DNA of 64,000 nt from Euglena gracilis (lineage: Eukaryota > Euglenida > Euglenophyceae > Euglenales), in NCBI GenBank assembly GCA_039621445.1, contig CP154957.1:39526654-39590653 (forward strand), in the 5' to 3' direction. The notes under the pieces are model-generated. The model saw only the letters and a program-made list of their open reading frames with translations. It was not told the origin of the DNA and did not search any database. Position numbers and translations under genes: made by a program. Of this stretch, positions 19,789-29,784 are shown piece by piece; the first letter of the stretch is position 1, and the number at the start of each line of letters is the position of its first letter.

Positions 19789-20212
19789 CAGGCTGGTTCG
19801 ATTAATCGTTTTTTTTCAATCAATCGTTCGCCACCCCTCGATTACTCACTCATTCGGCCAGGGGTCGATTAATCGTCGATTAATGGTTTTCCTTCGGACA
19901 ACATGAAAAGCATTGCAAGGAAATGCTTTTCAGCGATAGTTTTGAGACTTTTGTCAAGAACAAATGGCAGTCAGTGGTTTCCAATTTTTTCTGGGCACAG
20001 TAGGGACGAAGGTTGCGTGTTGATTTGCCTAGAATCCCTTTGGCGCCAGCGCGGCAAAGATCGCAAATTTGTGAGACTGCGACAGCATCCTAAATTTGGT
20101 GATTTTAGCACGTAAAGGTAAAGAAACACAGGCCTCCATTAATCGTGCAGCAATCATTCGGCACGCCCTGAATCGCTCGGCACCCCCGATTGCAATTAAT
20201 CGACCAGCCTTA
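19789..20212. mobile_element. hAT-type MITE with 8-bp target duplication
   Basis: CCAAAGGT flanks both sides (19781-19788 and 20213-20220). The termini are CAGGCTGGTTCGATTAATCG and its imperfect inverse ending ATTAATCGACCAGCCTTA. Further GATTAAT words lie subterminally. No transposase is encoded. An 8-bp duplication and CA-type ends fit the hAT superfamily. Confidence 0.8.
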
Positions 20213-20224
20213 CCAAAGGTACCA

Positions 20225-21085
20225 AATGCCAAAAAAAATTGACCCCCCTGGTCATGTTTGGACAAAAAAGGCTGAAAATGGGCTATATGCTATGCGCAAA
20301 GCCAGACACATCACGAAAAATGACCACAAAAATGACCAAAAAAGGGCCTTTTTTAGACTCAAAAATCGAGATTCTAGGCCGCGCGAAGCGCACGCATCCG
20401 CCTTTTGATTTCCCCCCTCCCCACCGCGTGCGCCTGCCATAAAAAATGTTTAGGAACCCCCTACCCGTTCCCCTCCAAAAAACCAGCTTAGGACAGGTCA
20501 CCCTGAGGCCCAAAGATCGCACCATAGATATTGAGAGCAATGAACTCATCGCTTAGTCTGTGAACCGTAAATAATGATTGTGAAAAACTTGCCTTGCAGG
20601 AACCAAGTAAAACAGTCGGAAAATACCACTGACTACAACTCGTTCATCACCAGGGACCTCGTTTGCTCCTGGCTGACGTCTTCGACCAGCTTCTGGTTGA
20701 TCTCGTGGACCGGGTCGAAGATAATAATGGTACAGAAAAAAGTTTCTGGCCAATTTTATTCGATTTTTTTCGACTTTTTGACCAGTTTTTGACCCAAAAT
20801 CAATGGGTTTCTGCCCGAACCGGCGTCCCAGGCACAGGTTTCACGCCCGAACCGGCGTCTGGGACACAGTTCTCGATATAGTAAATAGCTCTCGCCCGAC
20901 TCGGAATGTTGTACATTTTTTCACCTTCCCAGAACTTCGGCTCGGAGTAATCCTCCTAGGCCGCTTCGCTTCACGAAAAGAATTCAAGGTTACCTACACA
21001 TTGCAGATGGGCCTTGCCCATTTTCCGCGTGCCGCCCCGTGTCCCTCCCCCTCCTGCTGTAACATTGCCTAACCGCCCGACGACC
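20225..21085. other. No feature recognised
   Basis: AT-balanced sequence with short ORFs that are not conserved. A weak repeated phrase (CCCGAACCGGCGTC, twice near 20813-20850) is the only internal structure noted. Confidence 0.4.
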
Positions 21086-21099
21086 GCCAAATCCGGTAG

Positions 21100-22550
21100 G
21101 CTGCGCCACTGGTTGGTGGATTCGGTTCGCCCCACCACCGTCAAATTCGTGAATAGTGGTTGTACGCTAATGCACCTGGGCAAGCAAGTGGCCCGGACGT
21201 TCTACTCCCTCAATCTGTCCTTCCAAGCCATTGGTGACCCTCAATTGAAACACTTGTTCACTGACGTTGCCCCAGGCCGGTGACAGGTTGCCCAACTACT
21301 TTCCTTTGCAGAGCTGCGACCTGGTCCTGGTTTCCAGCTGCCGAGCTCAAGGAAGCTGGGAAGAGAGTTGCTTGACGAGATCTATGCAGAGCAACAAGCT
21401 TGAATGGGACGTATCAAACCTTGTCCGTTGATGGGTGGACAGGCCCTTGCAATTGGCCAATCATGGGAATGGCTGTTGGACGACACCTTCTCTGTGTGTT
21501 GGATACTACTGGCATCCCTCATGATGCAAATCAGGTTCGGCTCTGGCCATTATGACTTCCCATCTTGGGGTACATATGGTACAATGACTCCCAATTGGTG
21601 CCAAGTTCAAGGGGGGGGGGACCTCTGGTCAGGGATGGCGGAGGGAGAAAAACAGAAAATTTCTTGAACAATAAGGCTTTTTTTTGCCATTTTTTGCCAG
21701 TTTGAGGGTCAAGTTTTGGCGAGTCCACCAGTGTGGCCATGTAATACTGGCAGTGGCTGAAAACTCCCCCCCCCCTAGGGCCGCATTTTTCGGACCATTT
21801 CAAGGGGGGGAATTTTTCGGACCCCTGGGAGCTTAAGCCCCGTCCGTGTCATAGAGAACCATGGAATCTGAACCCAAGATGGACATAGCACCTGTTGGTG
21901 CACGAAACTCAAATATGGCTGTTTGTTGAAGACCGTTTTGCATTGGACTAATGATGGTTCACAAGGACAAAAAATCGCTACCACGGCATGTATAAAAAAA
22001 AAGAATTCCTTCCAAAAGCCCTTGCCTTGCGTCTTTGTTGGCTTTTTTTGGAGGGGGGACCGGGCTTTTTCAAGGGGGGGGTTTCGGACCCCTGGAAGCA
22101 TAAGGCAGAACCGCCAAAATCTGGCCGATTTTCAGGGGGGGAACCTTCGGGGGGGGGGGGGGGTTCAGCCACTGCCAGTAGAGTGGTCCAGGCCCCCCTT
22201 GACGGTTGATTCATTGGGGCGAATGGTGGCCAGCAAGCAACTTGGACTCTGCAAGGCATGGAACAGGCCTGGACCGAGCTCCATTGCACAATTTGTGCAA
22301 TTGTGGGTGACAACGCCCGCAACATGGAAATCTCGCGGCAAGAACCCCTGTATGTCCCCCAAGATCCCCAATGCAGGGTTTCATTGGTTTAGTTTGTTTT
22401 GGAGCCCTGTCCTCGCCTGTTTTCCAATACGGGTGCCAGGGGCACTTGTTACACTTGGTGTGTCAGGGTCTTTTCCCGGACAGGGGAAGGAAAGTCATTT
22501 TGGATTGTGCGGTGAATGTCCTCAAAGTTGTTCGCCTCCAGGCTTTTGTT
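21100..22550 (+). pseudogene. Degenerate hAT transposase
   Basis: Plus-strand fragments in several frames follow the order of hAT transposases. An ARTFYSLNLSFQAI and SRKLGRELLDEIY region comes at 21190-21400, then LSVDGWT (21420). CAIVGDNARNME follows at 22290 and a GHLLHLVCQGLF region at 22430. Stops and frameshifts separate them, and a TIR element sits at 21747-22179. The C-terminal dimerisation region is not seen. In active members these regions bind ends and carry the RNase-H-like catalytic core; this copy is dead. Confidence 0.6.
21747..22179. mobile_element. G-run TIR element inserted in the hAT pseudogene
   Basis: The ends are ACTGGCAGTGGCTGAA followed by a C-run, and a G-run followed by TTCAGCCACTGCCAGT. 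Internally a block with CGGACCCCTGG, preceded by a G-run, occurs twice in direct orientation (about 21798 and 22070). No coding sequence. Confidence 0.65.
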
Positions 22551-22766
22551 TTGTTTTTATGGTGCTGGCCCACCCCAACCTAGGTTTTGGGGGGGGGTGC
22601 CCTTATTGTTTTGTTTTGCTTGGCCCCTCCACCCAGGGAGCCGACACGTGGTGGCATTGAAAAAAAATTTTGCCAACACGCACAGTTTGACTGCATAATC
22701 GCGGTCCCTGGACAAGGCGAGGCCTCCCCTGCCATGTGAGACACGCTGGGGAACGATTTAACCCAG

Positions 22767-22815
22767 AAGATAAGTTAAGTTAAGTTAAGTTAAGATAAGT
22801 TAAGAAGATAAGAGA
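22767..22815. repeat. (TTAAG)n-like tandem repeat
   Basis: Short AAGTT and AAGAT units are tandemly repeated. Confidence 0.85.
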
Positions 22816-22934
22816 AGTTCGGTTGGGGGGGGGGGCAAAAAAAAAGTATGCGCAATGAACTTCAACGCCTTTCCACGTTGCTCCGGGGTCAAGCTTTTCC
22901 CCTTCAGTCGAAGGTCCATCACATTGCCCAATGG

Positions 22935-23105
22935 GGGCGGACGGACGGACGGACGGACGGCTGGTGAAAAAAGCGAAGGTCCGGACGGACGGCTGACCTT
23001 GTGGGCTTGGTCCAGACGGCTGAAGAAAATGCACTTGGTCCAGCTAGCCGGCTGGCCGGCTGGCCGGCTGGCCGGCTGGCCGGCTGGCCGGCTGGCCGGA
23101 TGGGT
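22935..23105. repeat. GGAC and CCGGCTGG tandem block
   Basis: A (GGAC)n run at 22940-22962 and (CTGGCCGG)n at 23043-23100 are joined by TCCGGACGGACGGCTG phrases. Related phrases occur at 25350-25410, 26660-26820, 38505-38640 and 42195-42315. Confidence 0.9.
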
Positions 23106-23114
23106 CTTTGGAAG

Positions 23115-24824
23115 CGCAGGCGTCTCAGTGCACGCGAGTTTGGGCAGATATATACCAATTTTGTATGTATGGAAGAACTTCATTCCGTATGTGGCTGGCA
23201 AGCCTGGTACCTGGACGACGCCCACATCGTGGGCAACATGTGCCAGCTCGAGGCTGCGGTCCGAATGATTCTGGAAAAGGGCCCTCCGATCGGTGTGGCA
23301 CTTAACCTGGACAAGTGCACGCTGTGGGGGCCGGCCTTCGGGACCGCATGGTCCTCCCTTCCAATGGGAGCAAGCGTCCTCCAACAAATCCCGGTGACAC
23401 CTTTTATCCCTGGCTCAGGGATCAAATCCCTGGGTGTCCCGGTGTGCCACCCAGCGGACGGCACCTTTGCTGAACACACCTGGTTTGGACGGTGCGAGGC
23501 TGCGATGAAAGCATGTTCCCTCCTACAGAGAGTGCCTTCCGCACACGTTCAATTCACGATCCTTCGGATGTGCCTGGACGCATGCAAGGTGAATGACCTC
23601 CTGCGGGCAACCCCGGCCTCCTATGCTCAAGACCAATGTGCCTTGCTCAGCAAAACCGTGCGGAATACAATGAGCATCATCAGCGGACGACCACTGGAGG
23701 AGCCACAATGGGTTCAAGCCACTCTCCCGGTTCGACTGGGGGGTTTGGGTATCCGCGACCCAGTTGTCGAGAGGGTGAACGCCAGATGGGCAGCAACTCT
23801 GGATTTCGTTATTCGAGGGGATCGAATCCTTGACCTCCCAGCCTTCTGCTCTGTTCCGCTACTCCCCATCGACTTCGCGGAGACAGTAGGAGCCATCAAA
23901 GGAAGCTGCTCCTGGCCAACATCCGCTCAATCCTTCTGTGATGACCCGCGTCGACATGATTTGTTGACGCCCGAGATGCTGACACAGCGCTTCTGGGGAA
24001 ATGCTTGTGCTGAAGCACGACAGCAGAGGCTGCACGCCGCCTTGGAAGGGACGGAAAAATTGAAGTTCTCCTGCCAGATGAAGCCACACGCCATGGCATG
24101 GGCCTCAGTGACACCGTGTGCCTCAACCAAAACACTGATTCCTACCAGAGAATTTCAGGCGATCGTCCAGTGGTCTCTGGGTGCCCCGGTGGTCAGCGCT
24201 ACAGACAGCCCACCTGCCTGCCCAAGATGCCACAACCCCACAGATGTCAGAGGCCACCACCTTGTCTGCTGCCACAAAAACAACATTGTCCGGCGGCACA
24301 ATGCGGTGCAATCACACATCCTCGGGCTCGCGCAGCGTGCAGGCTTCCCAGCCAGAAGGGAAGAAAGTGCCCCAGATGGCTCACGACCAGGCGACGTATT
24401 CGTCATGAGGTACGATGCAAACGGCCCGGCAGCCATCGACGTCACCATTCGTCACCCACTTGCGCCTTCGCGAAATCGCGCTGGCTTGGAGGATATTGGC
24501 AAGTGGCATGAGGAACAAGAGCGGGACAAGATAAAGAAGTATGGAGATGGTTGCCAACGCAGAGGCTGGACATTCATACCCTTTGTCTTGGACTGTTATG
24601 GTGGCATGGGGGATGGTGCGCTCACCTTTGTTGGTAACTGCATCAAGTTGCTAGCAGGCCAACACGACGCCTGGGAGAGGAGGGGCGTCGAGGGGACCTG
24701 CTGGCAAGGAATAAGCATGACTCTGGCCCGGGAGGTTGGACGACAATTGGTTTGGGGACAATGCCCTGAAGAGCTCGCTGACCATTGCCTCCCTGAATCT
24801 CATAAACCCTACTGCGCTTCATAG
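23115..24824 (+). pseudogene. 5'-truncated LINE: RT C-terminal half, zinc knuckle, RLE-like endonuclease
   Basis: The open frame extends left to 23001, but the first part only translates the CCGGCTGG repeat. Recognisable coding starts at AWYLDDAHIVGN, the RT active-site motif, followed by LNLDKCTLWGP and a long thumb-like region. Next come a CPRC...HHLVCC zinc knuckle and a C-terminal domain with RPGDVFV and AAIDVTIRHPL. That layout is typical of LINEs with a restriction-enzyme-like endonuclease. The N-terminal RT palm and fingers are missing, as expected from 5' truncation during target-primed reverse transcription. The frame is open for about 540 codons, so the insertion is fairly young. 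It ends at CAS-stop (24824). Confidence 0.82.
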
Positions 24825-25262
24825 CCACGAGGCTGAGCTCCAAACACCCGAAATGGAATACCAAAAGCCGAGAACTCTCTGAGGACGTCCACCATGGAGG
24901 TGCAGAAGTCGCACACAATCGAAGGGGGGCTGAACCCCCGTGAAGGACCTCAAGTCAAGTCCACCATACAACCTCTTCAAGCGCACCTCCTGACCCGATC
25001 CTGGTGCAGTAGGAAACGAAGGGCCCGTCCACCCAATCCAGATCTCAATGACCAATCGGAATTGCGGTGGTCGAGAACAGGATTACAAATCGCCTGTGCA
25101 CCCGCAGCATGACGAGATCTTTTCACTAAGCTCACCCCTCTTACCTGCCCCCGCACCTCGCGCCTTATACTATTCTCTAAGCTCGCCGCTTTTACCTTCC
25201 CTCCCTTCACCAGCGTGCACAGACTGTTGCCTCTGTACATAGCCTTACTCCCCTGAACTCTT
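24825..25262 (+). other. Probable LINE 3' untranslated region
   Basis: This is non-coding sequence after the LINE stop with C-rich tracts at 25130-25240. No poly(A) tail or target duplication could be fixed. Confidence 0.4.
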
Positions 25263-25482
25263 CAAATCCAGTAGGCTGTGCCACTGGTCGGTGGATTCGG
25301 TTCGCCCCACCACCGTTCTTCTTCTTGTATGTCTGGTGTGGAGGACGGACGGCTAGAGAAAATTCCTTTCATCTGGACGGACGGCTGGACGGTGCTGGAC
25401 GGACGTACGGAATCGGACCCAGGACCAACAAAGGAGAAAGGCTCGATTTTTTACATAGTTTTTATTTTAGCTTTCACTCATT

Positions 25483-25554
25483 GGTCTCATAGTGTAGCGG
25501 TCTGCACCCGGGACTTGGATTCCAACATCCCCGGTTCAATCCCGGGTGGGACCT
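25483..25554 (+). tRNA. tRNA-like sequence (Gln-like), probably SINE head
   Basis: The sequence is 72 bases with a pairing acceptor (GGTCTCA with TGGGACC), a D-arm-like GTGTAGCGG region and a good T-arm (CCCGGTTCAATCCCGGG). The overall match is to tRNA-Gln-type sequences. The anticodon stem has mismatches and the loop would read TGG, so it is probably not a functional tRNA. Confidence 0.5.
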
Positions 25555-25635
25555 TAAATTTTTAAGCTCGCGGACACTAAATTAGGATCGAAATTAGAGC
25601 GGTTTGGGACGAACTTTTCCATGGCAGATGGAATT

Positions 25636-25995
25636 TCACTGGCGGACAGACATTTTAAATTCAGCCAGAGGCACAATCAAAAGATGTTTTACTGTTTGAA
25701 ATGATTGAAATCGAAGAGATGAGTTCATTTCGTGTGATAAGTTCGTGCTGATAGTTTCACAGTTGAAGGTATGTTCCCTGTTGTTGCTCCTGCTGTGTTC
25801 TTCTGGAGTGTTTGTAAACTGCCAAACATTTTTTGTAGGCGACATGCATGCAGCTTCAGCATACTTTAGCATCATTTCATTTGTCTGTGGCATGCCTTCA
25901 AAATGGTTTTTACGACAGCATTCCAACAAATCCTGTGAAGGTTTTCTTCTGGACATTTCTGTAACATCTTTCATGCTACATCTGGCACATTTCAT
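25636..25995 (-). CDS. Conserved antisense ORF in repeat R
   Basis: The 119-codon minus-strand ORF is Cys-rich at its N-terminus (CARCSMKDVTEM, LLECCRKNHFEG). Its central part (TNEMMLKYAEAACMSP, VWQFTNTPEE, SRSNNREHTFNCE) is preserved with conservative changes in the reverse-oriented copy at 41650-41848. Function is unknown. Conservation is suggestive but the two copies are also similar at DNA level. Confidence 0.4.
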   Translation of the reverse strand: MKCARCSMKDVTEMSRRKPSQDLLECCRKNHFEGMPQTNEMMLKYAEAACMSPTKNVWQFTNTPEEHSRSNNREHTFNCETISTNLSHEMNSSLRFQSFQTVKHLLIVPLAEFKMSVRQ

Positions 25996-26489
25996 TGTTC
26001 ATCTTTTGGATGATAAATGGGAGCCACAGGGATTTAGTTCATGATTGAGTAAATGATGCTCATTTGGTTCATTTTTCACAGGACATTGAGATTAAAACAG
26101 AGTTCATTTCAATGGAAAGACTTCAAGTCAAAGATTCAATTGACAAAGTTGGATTTGAATGGAAAGAAGTTTTGAGACTGACCAAGTGTTTTGAAGTCAA
26201 TTGAAGGTGTGCCTTTTTTCAAATGAGAAGTTTGTTCAAGATGCTTGAAGGTTCCTTGGCAAGCACCTTAATTGCGGCCTTGATTTTTCTGTTGTCCATG
26301 TCCTTGTGTGTTGGTTTTTCAGTTTTTGAAGCTTTTTTGATGAAATTTTCAAAAAGTGAAATTTTCAACTTGAAAATTGAACGCGCACAGGTTAAAATTT
26401 TTTGGGTTCCTGAACCTCAAAAACCGCAGTCCCCCTTTTTAAAAGAGGGAAGACCAAAAAGAATTTAAATTTTTTTGTTTTGAGAATGA

Positions 26490-26552
26490 TATCAGCGGTC
26501 GTGTGGTTAGTGTGTGACCGGTAGGTCGCGGGTTCGAATCCCGCCGCGGATG
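26490..26552 (+). tRNA. Degenerate tRNA-like sequence, SINE head
   Basis: The sequence has an A-box-like GTGTGGTTAGTGTG and a B box GGTTCGAATCC with a paired T stem (GCGGG and CCCGC). The anticodon arm is collapsed to a 4-base loop, so this is a tRNA-derived relic. Confidence 0.5.
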
Positions 26553-26639
26553 GGGCAACTTCGTGTTTCCCCTGATTAGACACGACGAGTAGAGGGAACC
26601 CCGTGATTGAAGCCGTGATTGCTTTTCAGGAGGAAGTAT

Positions 26640-26825
26640 TTTTTTTTGGTCCGGCCGGCTGGCAAGACAGACTTTGGTCCGGCCGGCTGGCAAGACAGAC
26701 ATTGGTCCGGCTTGACGGACGGCTGGCGAAAAAATGCTTCGTCCGGACGGACGGCTGGGCGTCCAGCATTGGTCCGGCTGAAGAGGTCCGGACGGCTCGG
26801 ACGGACGGACGGCCAGCCGCCCCCA
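26640..26825. repeat. GGTCCGG / GGACGGACGGCTGG repeat block
   Basis: Three TTGGTCCGGCCGGCTGGCAA-type units are followed by GGACGGACGGCTGG units, next to the tRNA-like relic at 26490. Confidence 0.85.
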
Positions 26826-26829
26826 ATAT

Positions 26830-27295
26830 AAACACCGGGCTCTCCATCGCAGCCACAACACGCTCTTGCACCAGTTTGTTGGAGGGACACGTTTTGGGCG
26901 TCCTCTGCAGCTGCTTTTCTGCATCTGCATGAGGGTAGAAGTGACATGATGTAACATTGAACACAAATACAACACTCCACGGGAAGGCTTCTCTTTGAAA
27001 GAAAAAAAACCTGGGGGGCCAAAAAAGCAGAAGCCATGGTGCGAGAGACCACTGCATTCTCCACGTCTCTTCTTGCCTCTTCACCGGGTCTCACGTAGGT
27101 GGCGCAGGCTTGGGCCAGAAAAGGCCAATTGTGATTATAAATCATAATATTTGAGACTGCAAAAATCTCAGAAAAATTGGACTGTGCCAAAATTTTGTCC
27201 GTTTTTTTGAGCTTTGTTTCTTTTTACCCCTCCTAAAAAGATACCAGTTTTTAACCCCCCACCAGGCCTTCCCGTTCTGCCCTGCCCCCCCCCCC
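26830..27295. other. No feature recognised
   Basis: Mixed sequence. Short ORFs on both strands have no recognisable similarity. Confidence 0.4.
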
Positions 27296-27300
27296 GAGAA

Positions 27301-27670
27301 GCCGTATCTCGGGCTACGCGAACAGTTGTGGGGAAATCAAAATACCGGTAGATGGAGTGTTCCAAGGGCTTCAAATTAGGTCTCCGGACATTTCCTTTGA
27401 TTTTGCTTCATTTTGAAAATTTTTGAAACTATTGATTTTTGGCCGAATTTTGGCTGAAAACGGCTAAGTCGGACAGTGGAAAAAGTGTACAAAACGGCCA
27501 TCCGGGCCGAAAACGGCCGCATCTCGGGCCAGGCGGGGGGGGAGTTGCGGGGAAATCAAAATACCGGCAGATGGGGCGTTCCAAGGGCTTCAAATTAGGT
27601 CGCCGGACATTTCCTTTGATTTTGCTTCATTTTGGAGATATTTTGAAAATTGACATTTTTTGGCCGAAAT
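27301..27670 (+). repeat. Tandem pair of about 150-bp diverged direct repeats
   Basis: Copies at 27301-27452 and 27517-27670 share AAATCAAAATACCGG, GTTCCAAGGGCTTCAAATTA and TTTCCTTTGATTTTGCTTCA. They are separated by 64 unique bases. Non-coding. Confidence 0.85.
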
Positions 27671-27879
27671 GGCAGAGTCCAAAGGGGGGGGGGCTTAAAA
27701 AGGGGGGTTGGCCAATCCTACCCAGTTTGGACCCCTTCGCGCGTGAATAACTCGGGCCTGGCGGGGAGTTGGGGGTCAAACCCAGGTGATTCGGAAACAA
27801 GGAATACAGTCGCTCGCGACTGAAAAAAAATTTTCGGGAACGGGGCCGGGATCATGGTGATAATCCGCCGGTTCCCAAG

Positions 27880-28180
27880 GTGGCCCCGAGGGGGGGGGGG
27901 GAGGGGGGGTTCGGGGGGGGGGTTTCCCCCAGTGGTAAGCTTCGCTCTTACCCATAAAGGGATAAGAGCTCAGCGACCCCCCCCCCTATATGGCACCCCC
28001 CTGGGAGCGTTTTGACCCCCTGGCGACTATTAGGGGGGGGGTGACAATTAGGGGGGGGGTACTCAATTCACCCCACATTTCCATGGGTCCATTGGTAACC
28101 CCCCCCTAATTGTCGCCCCCCCAAGGGGGGGGGCGACTATTAGGGGGGGTGACAAATAGGGGGGGTCACGTTAAGGAGAT
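27880..28180. repeat. G-run block with GACAATTA / CGACTATTA words
   Basis: G- and C-runs are spaced by GTGACAATTA, CTATTAG and TAATTGTCG words in both orientations, forming imperfect inverted repeats. It is probably one or two degenerate G-run MITEs. Confidence 0.6.
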
Positions 28181-29009
28181 CTAGGGCCACCCCGCCAGCG
28201 AGCGTCGACATTTTTGGGGGAAATGCTCACATCTGTCCTTATATTGTACCGTACAAACCCTGCCCCCCCCACCACAGGAGCTGTTCGAGAAGGTGAAGGC
28301 GAATTCGAGTTTCTGGTCAACGGCATCTGATGTTATCCGTTCTGGTGTCTCCTTGGATTTATTGGTCACGTTTCATTCTCATCCACTGTTTGCAGTTGTT
28401 TTCCAGCACACCGCCTTTCCACATTGCAACCAGGAAAGGTGGAGGTGATCTGGGGGTTGTCCAATTTTTTGTGGGCAGTGTAATTTTTTCAAGACCAAAA
28501 ATTGAAAATTGCAAAATTTTAGGTTGAACGACCATTTTTTAAAAAGGTGATTTTATTTTTCAGGGGGGGAACGACAGACGGAAACTGCCCGTTTTTCCTT
28601 CAGTGAGGGAGGGTTGGGAGATGTATTTTTTAAATGCGCCAGGTTGGAAAAATTGGGACCAACACCTAGTCGCAGGTGTAAACGTGCTTCGTCAGGAAAA
28701 CTCGTAGGCGAACCCCTTTTTGTCACTCGGTGGGCCACCACTGCCGCCGCGAAACAAAAAGTGCAGACGCCCGCATCAAAAACCGCGGTCGTGCAGCCGA
28801 AGCCAGCCACGCGCTGGCGGACGAGGGCTATGGCCAGTTCTTGTTATAAGCACCCTGTCCCAAAAAAAAGATCCGTTCTTCGGGAATGCTAAGAACCTGT
28901 CTCGCGTCTGGCCGTATACCGCAACCGATGGAAATTTTTTTTTACCGGGTCCGGGGAAAATTACCGCAAATTTGCGCTGCAAAATTACCCCGCAAATTTG
29001 CCGTCCAAC
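28181..29009. other. No gene supported
   Basis: Short open stretches exist on both strands (minus 28181-28369 and plus 28614-28892), without family resemblance or splice context strong enough to call. Confidence 0.35.
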
Positions 29010-29245
29010 CCTGTTTTCGTGAATAGGATTTTTGGGTAAAAAATGACAAAAAAAATACCCGAAAACATGGCGTGAAGCACACCAACGAAAAACAGGGCAG
29101 GCGCCGGGCTTTTCTATTCACGGTTACAGAAAAATCGTGGGCTATAACCCGTATTCAGGGCGTATAACGGGTCAAGGGCGCCTGCGGTGCCCTTGACCCG
29201 TTATACGCCCTGAATACGGGTTATGCCCACGATTTTTATAAAATT
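29010..29245. mobile_element. 5'-truncated right end of a TIR-plus-hairpin element (copy 3)
   Basis: The right TIR (GGGCAGGCGCCGGGC then CTATTCACGG, 29094-29123) is followed by the near-perfect hairpin of about 50 bp (29131-29236). The order is the same as in the two copies at 16-18.7 kb. The left part of the element is missing. Confidence 0.75.
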
Positions 29246-29784
29246 TGAGGGGGGTGCGGGGGGGCGGAGCCCCCCCCGCCTATGCCAAAGTGAGCCATAA
29301 AAACGACTTAGCCCCCGAGTATGTTTCCAACACAGAAGGGATTTTGTTGTTTGAGGCTCGGATGGGGGTGGAGGGGGGAGTTTTCTGCCTCTCGTGATGC
29401 ATAATGCTTGCATTTCTAAAGGATTTTCATGTAATCCCTGTTTCATCATTGGTTTTTTTACCCCTCCGGACCCCCTTCAAGGGCCCCAAACATTAGACTG
29501 GGGGGGGGGGTTCTGGCTAGTCGACTAGCCGGTTGCCCTACCGACTAGTCGACCGACTAGTCGGTGGACTGGTCGGTACAAGGGGGGGGGGTACTGGCTA
29601 TGGGAGCAACTGGCTAGTCGGTCAACTAGTCGGTCGACTAGTCGACCGACTATCCACTCTAATGTACCAAAAGGGGGGGGGTCACCGACCTTTTAAGCCC
29701 CCCCCCCCCCAACATTGATTTGACTTGTTTCGACCGAGAATTTCAAAGAAAACACGTCTAAAGCCTTCAAAGTTGTCAAACAGC

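Larger units (their letters stand above)
25330..26465 (+). mobile_element. tRNA-headed repeat family R, copy 1
   Basis: The order matches the reverse-oriented copy at 40790-42315: a GGACGGACGG block with AAAATTCCTTTCATCTGG, a tRNA-like sequence, the ACTAAATTAGGATCG block, GGTATGTTCCCTG, GACATGCATGCA, TTTTTCACAGGACATTGAG, and a GGGTTCCTGAACCTC end. Superfamily is unknown. It may be a composite SINE or a retrocopied gene fragment. Confidence 0.65.

Noticed and set aside
23001-23110. LAGWPAG repeat protein at the start of the LINE ORF
   Set aside because: It is the translated CCGGCTGG tandem repeat upstream of the LINE truncation point.
25483-25554. Functional tRNA gene
   Set aside because: The anticodon stem is mismatched and the sequence sits at a conserved position in a dispersed repeat, so a SINE head is more likely.
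28614-28892. 92-codon plus-strand ORF
   Set aside because: No homology recognised, no splice or repeat context, and length within chance expectation.
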